Origin: Clostridia bacterium | GTDB taxonomy: Bacteria > Bacillota > Clostridia > Oscillospirales > Acutalibacteraceae | Reading direction: 5' to 3' | DNA: 48,683 nt | NCBI GenBank assembly: GCA_017451425.1 | Contig: JAFSPP010000017.1 | Span: 1-48,683, forward strand | Shown here: positions 48,102-48,683 of the stretch, one piece after another | Numbering within the stretch: the stretch's first letter is position 1 | Layout of the letters: each line of letters begins with the position of its first letter | Made by a program: the position numbers and the translations under genes | The notes under the pieces: model-generated | What the model was told of the DNA's origin: nothing | Databases searched by the model: none | Seen by the model: the letters and a program-made list of their open reading frames with translations, nothing else

Positions 48102-48437
48102 TTACTCCTCCAGAAGATCTGCGAGAACCAGAAGGTCCTCATGTGCCTTGTCCAGAACGGGTATCAGGTCACGAATACATATGTAGTAATAATTCTTCGT
48201 GCCCTCTTCCCGAAGATGAACCACGCCTGCATCTTTTAAGATTTTAAGATGATGCGACACCGCGGGTCTGGAAAGATTGGTCTGCACGGTTATGTCTCCT
48301 ACCCTTATACCGCTCGGGCCTGCGGCGATAAGGGACATAATGATGTGCTGCCTGGTATCGTTTCCTATCGCGGCAAAGAAATCACGCAGTATTTCGAAGT
48401 CCTTTCCGATCTCGGAAAACAGCATCTTTTCATCCAT
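48102..48437 (-). CDS. ArsR family winged-helix regulator
   Basis: 111 residues. The HTH is visible: DITVQTNLSRPAVSHHLKILKDAGVV, with NDTRQHIIMSLI before it and a wing HLREEGTKNYYYI. Cys is scarce, with a single one in ICIRD, so a typical metal thiolate site is absent and the ligand may be organic. The ribosome binding site is almost complete (GGAGGTGAT). The flavoenzyme gene starts 2 nt after its stop, so the pair forms an operon that the regulator probably controls. Confidence 0.92.
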   Translation of the reverse strand: MDEKMLFSEIGKDFEILRDFFAAIGNDTRQHIIMSLIAAGPSGIRVGDITVQTNLSRPAVSHHLKILKDAGVVHLREEGTKNYYYICIRDLIPVLDKAHEDLLVLADLLEE

Positions 48438-48454
48438 AAAATCACCTCCGGACT

Positions 48455-48509
48455 ATGGTTCACTTTTTTAAACCATTACAATTCTATAACATGGCAACCT
48501 CTCTTGCAA
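48455..48509 (-). promoter_or_regulatory. Promoter and candidate operator of the arsR-flavoenzyme operon
   Basis: Minus strand TTGCAA (48504-48509), 17-nt spacer, TAGAAT (48481-48486). Just downstream is an inverted repeat ATGGTT-N10-AACCAT (48455-48476), the likely operator for autoregulation. Confidence 0.55.
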
Positions 48510-48542
48510 CATTGGTAAAGAAAACATAGACCAAAGAAAAAA

Positions 48543-48683
48543 GGCTCTATAATTTATGTTGGGGTACAACATAAGTCATAGAGCCTAATTTTGCAAAAAA
48601 AAACAGGACATATATGACGAAATCCGCTAGAATGTAATTGCTACAAAACATTCGAAAGAGGTGTCACATATGTCCTTTAATGA
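48543..48683 (+). mobile_element. Left end of an insertion sequence, probably ISL3-like (cut by window)
   Basis: The end starts GGCTCTAT, as in many ISL3-family elements. A long hairpin (outer stem 48542-48550 with 48578-48586, inner stem 48554-48561 with 48567-48574) follows. Then comes a short leader and a transposase-like start. The right end and the target duplication are out of view, so the family is tentative. Confidence 0.5.
48670..48683 (+). CDS. Start of a transposase-like gene (only 4 codons in window)
   Basis: ATG 48670 with AGAGGTG 7 nt upstream; the first residues are M-S-F-N. The placement after an IS-like end supports a transposase; some ISL3-family transposases, as I recall them, begin with M-S-F/L/Y-N. 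Too short to identify on its own. Confidence 0.45.

Overview
This 48.7 kb window looks like a chromosomal segment of an anaerobic, Gram-positive member of the class Clostridia (Eubacteriales), probably a gut or rumen lineage. The reasons are the Firmicutes housekeeping order (phoH-ybeY-era-mutS2-recO; ylxM-ffh-rpsP-khpA-rimM-trmD; rsmD-coaD-coiled-coil protein), teichoic-acid-type glycerophosphotransferases, a dockerin surface protein, a HPr with both His15 and Ser46, strong AGGAGG ribosome binding sites, and consensus TTGACA/TATAAT promoters. By eye the GC content is near 50%. Most genes are on the minus strand, so that is probably the leading strand here. No stretch of 300 bases or more lacks a gene.

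Layout. 1-906: a nickel/cobalt ECF transporter component running off the left edge. 1025-3933: two convergent CDP-glycerol glycerophosphotransferase-family genes sharing one terminator. 4026-5216: a diguanylate cyclase. 5222-11049: a four-gene minus-strand operon (alkyl-DHAP synthase-like flavoprotein, DUF1667, FAD/NAD oxidoreductase, BON-GlpA fusion) divergent from a TetR regulator, with a palindromic operator between them. 11103-14851: two secreted or surface proteins, one with a dockerin and one with a single membrane span and a proline-rich cytoplasmic tail. 14930-19525: ftsE-ftsX-M23 hydrolase-S41-like cell-division cluster, in which the S41 protein has lost its catalytic Ser/Lys. 19688-27762 and on to 35233: a PucR-type regulator followed by housekeeping genes (rsuA, coiled-coil protein, coaD, rsmD, uvrC, ptsH-like, trmD, rimM, khpA, rpsP, ffh, ylxM, recO, mutS2, era, ybeY, phoH). 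35419-36892: a small Cys protein with a DUF1015 protein. 36930-38674: a secreted SGNH protein and a small lipoprotein. 38745-38821: tRNA-Arg(CCG). 38855-44661: polA-rimI-tsaD-rfbB-MBL-like gene run. 44748-45938: a secreted lipase. 45991-48437: an ArsR regulator with an enoate-reductase-like flavoenzyme. 48543-48683: the left end of an insertion sequence, probably ISL3-like, running off the right edge.

The least ordinary parts are (i) the TetR-controlled flavoprotein operon, which brings an ether-lipid-synthase homologue together with glycerol-3-phosphate-dehydrogenase-type subunits and a BON domain, and (ii) the FtsEX region, where FtsE carries a long Ala/Pro/Glu tail, the neighbouring membrane protein carries a similar cytoplasmic tail, and the S41 protease homologue is predicted to be catalytically dead. 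All functional statements rest on reading motifs and gene order by eye; no database search was possible.
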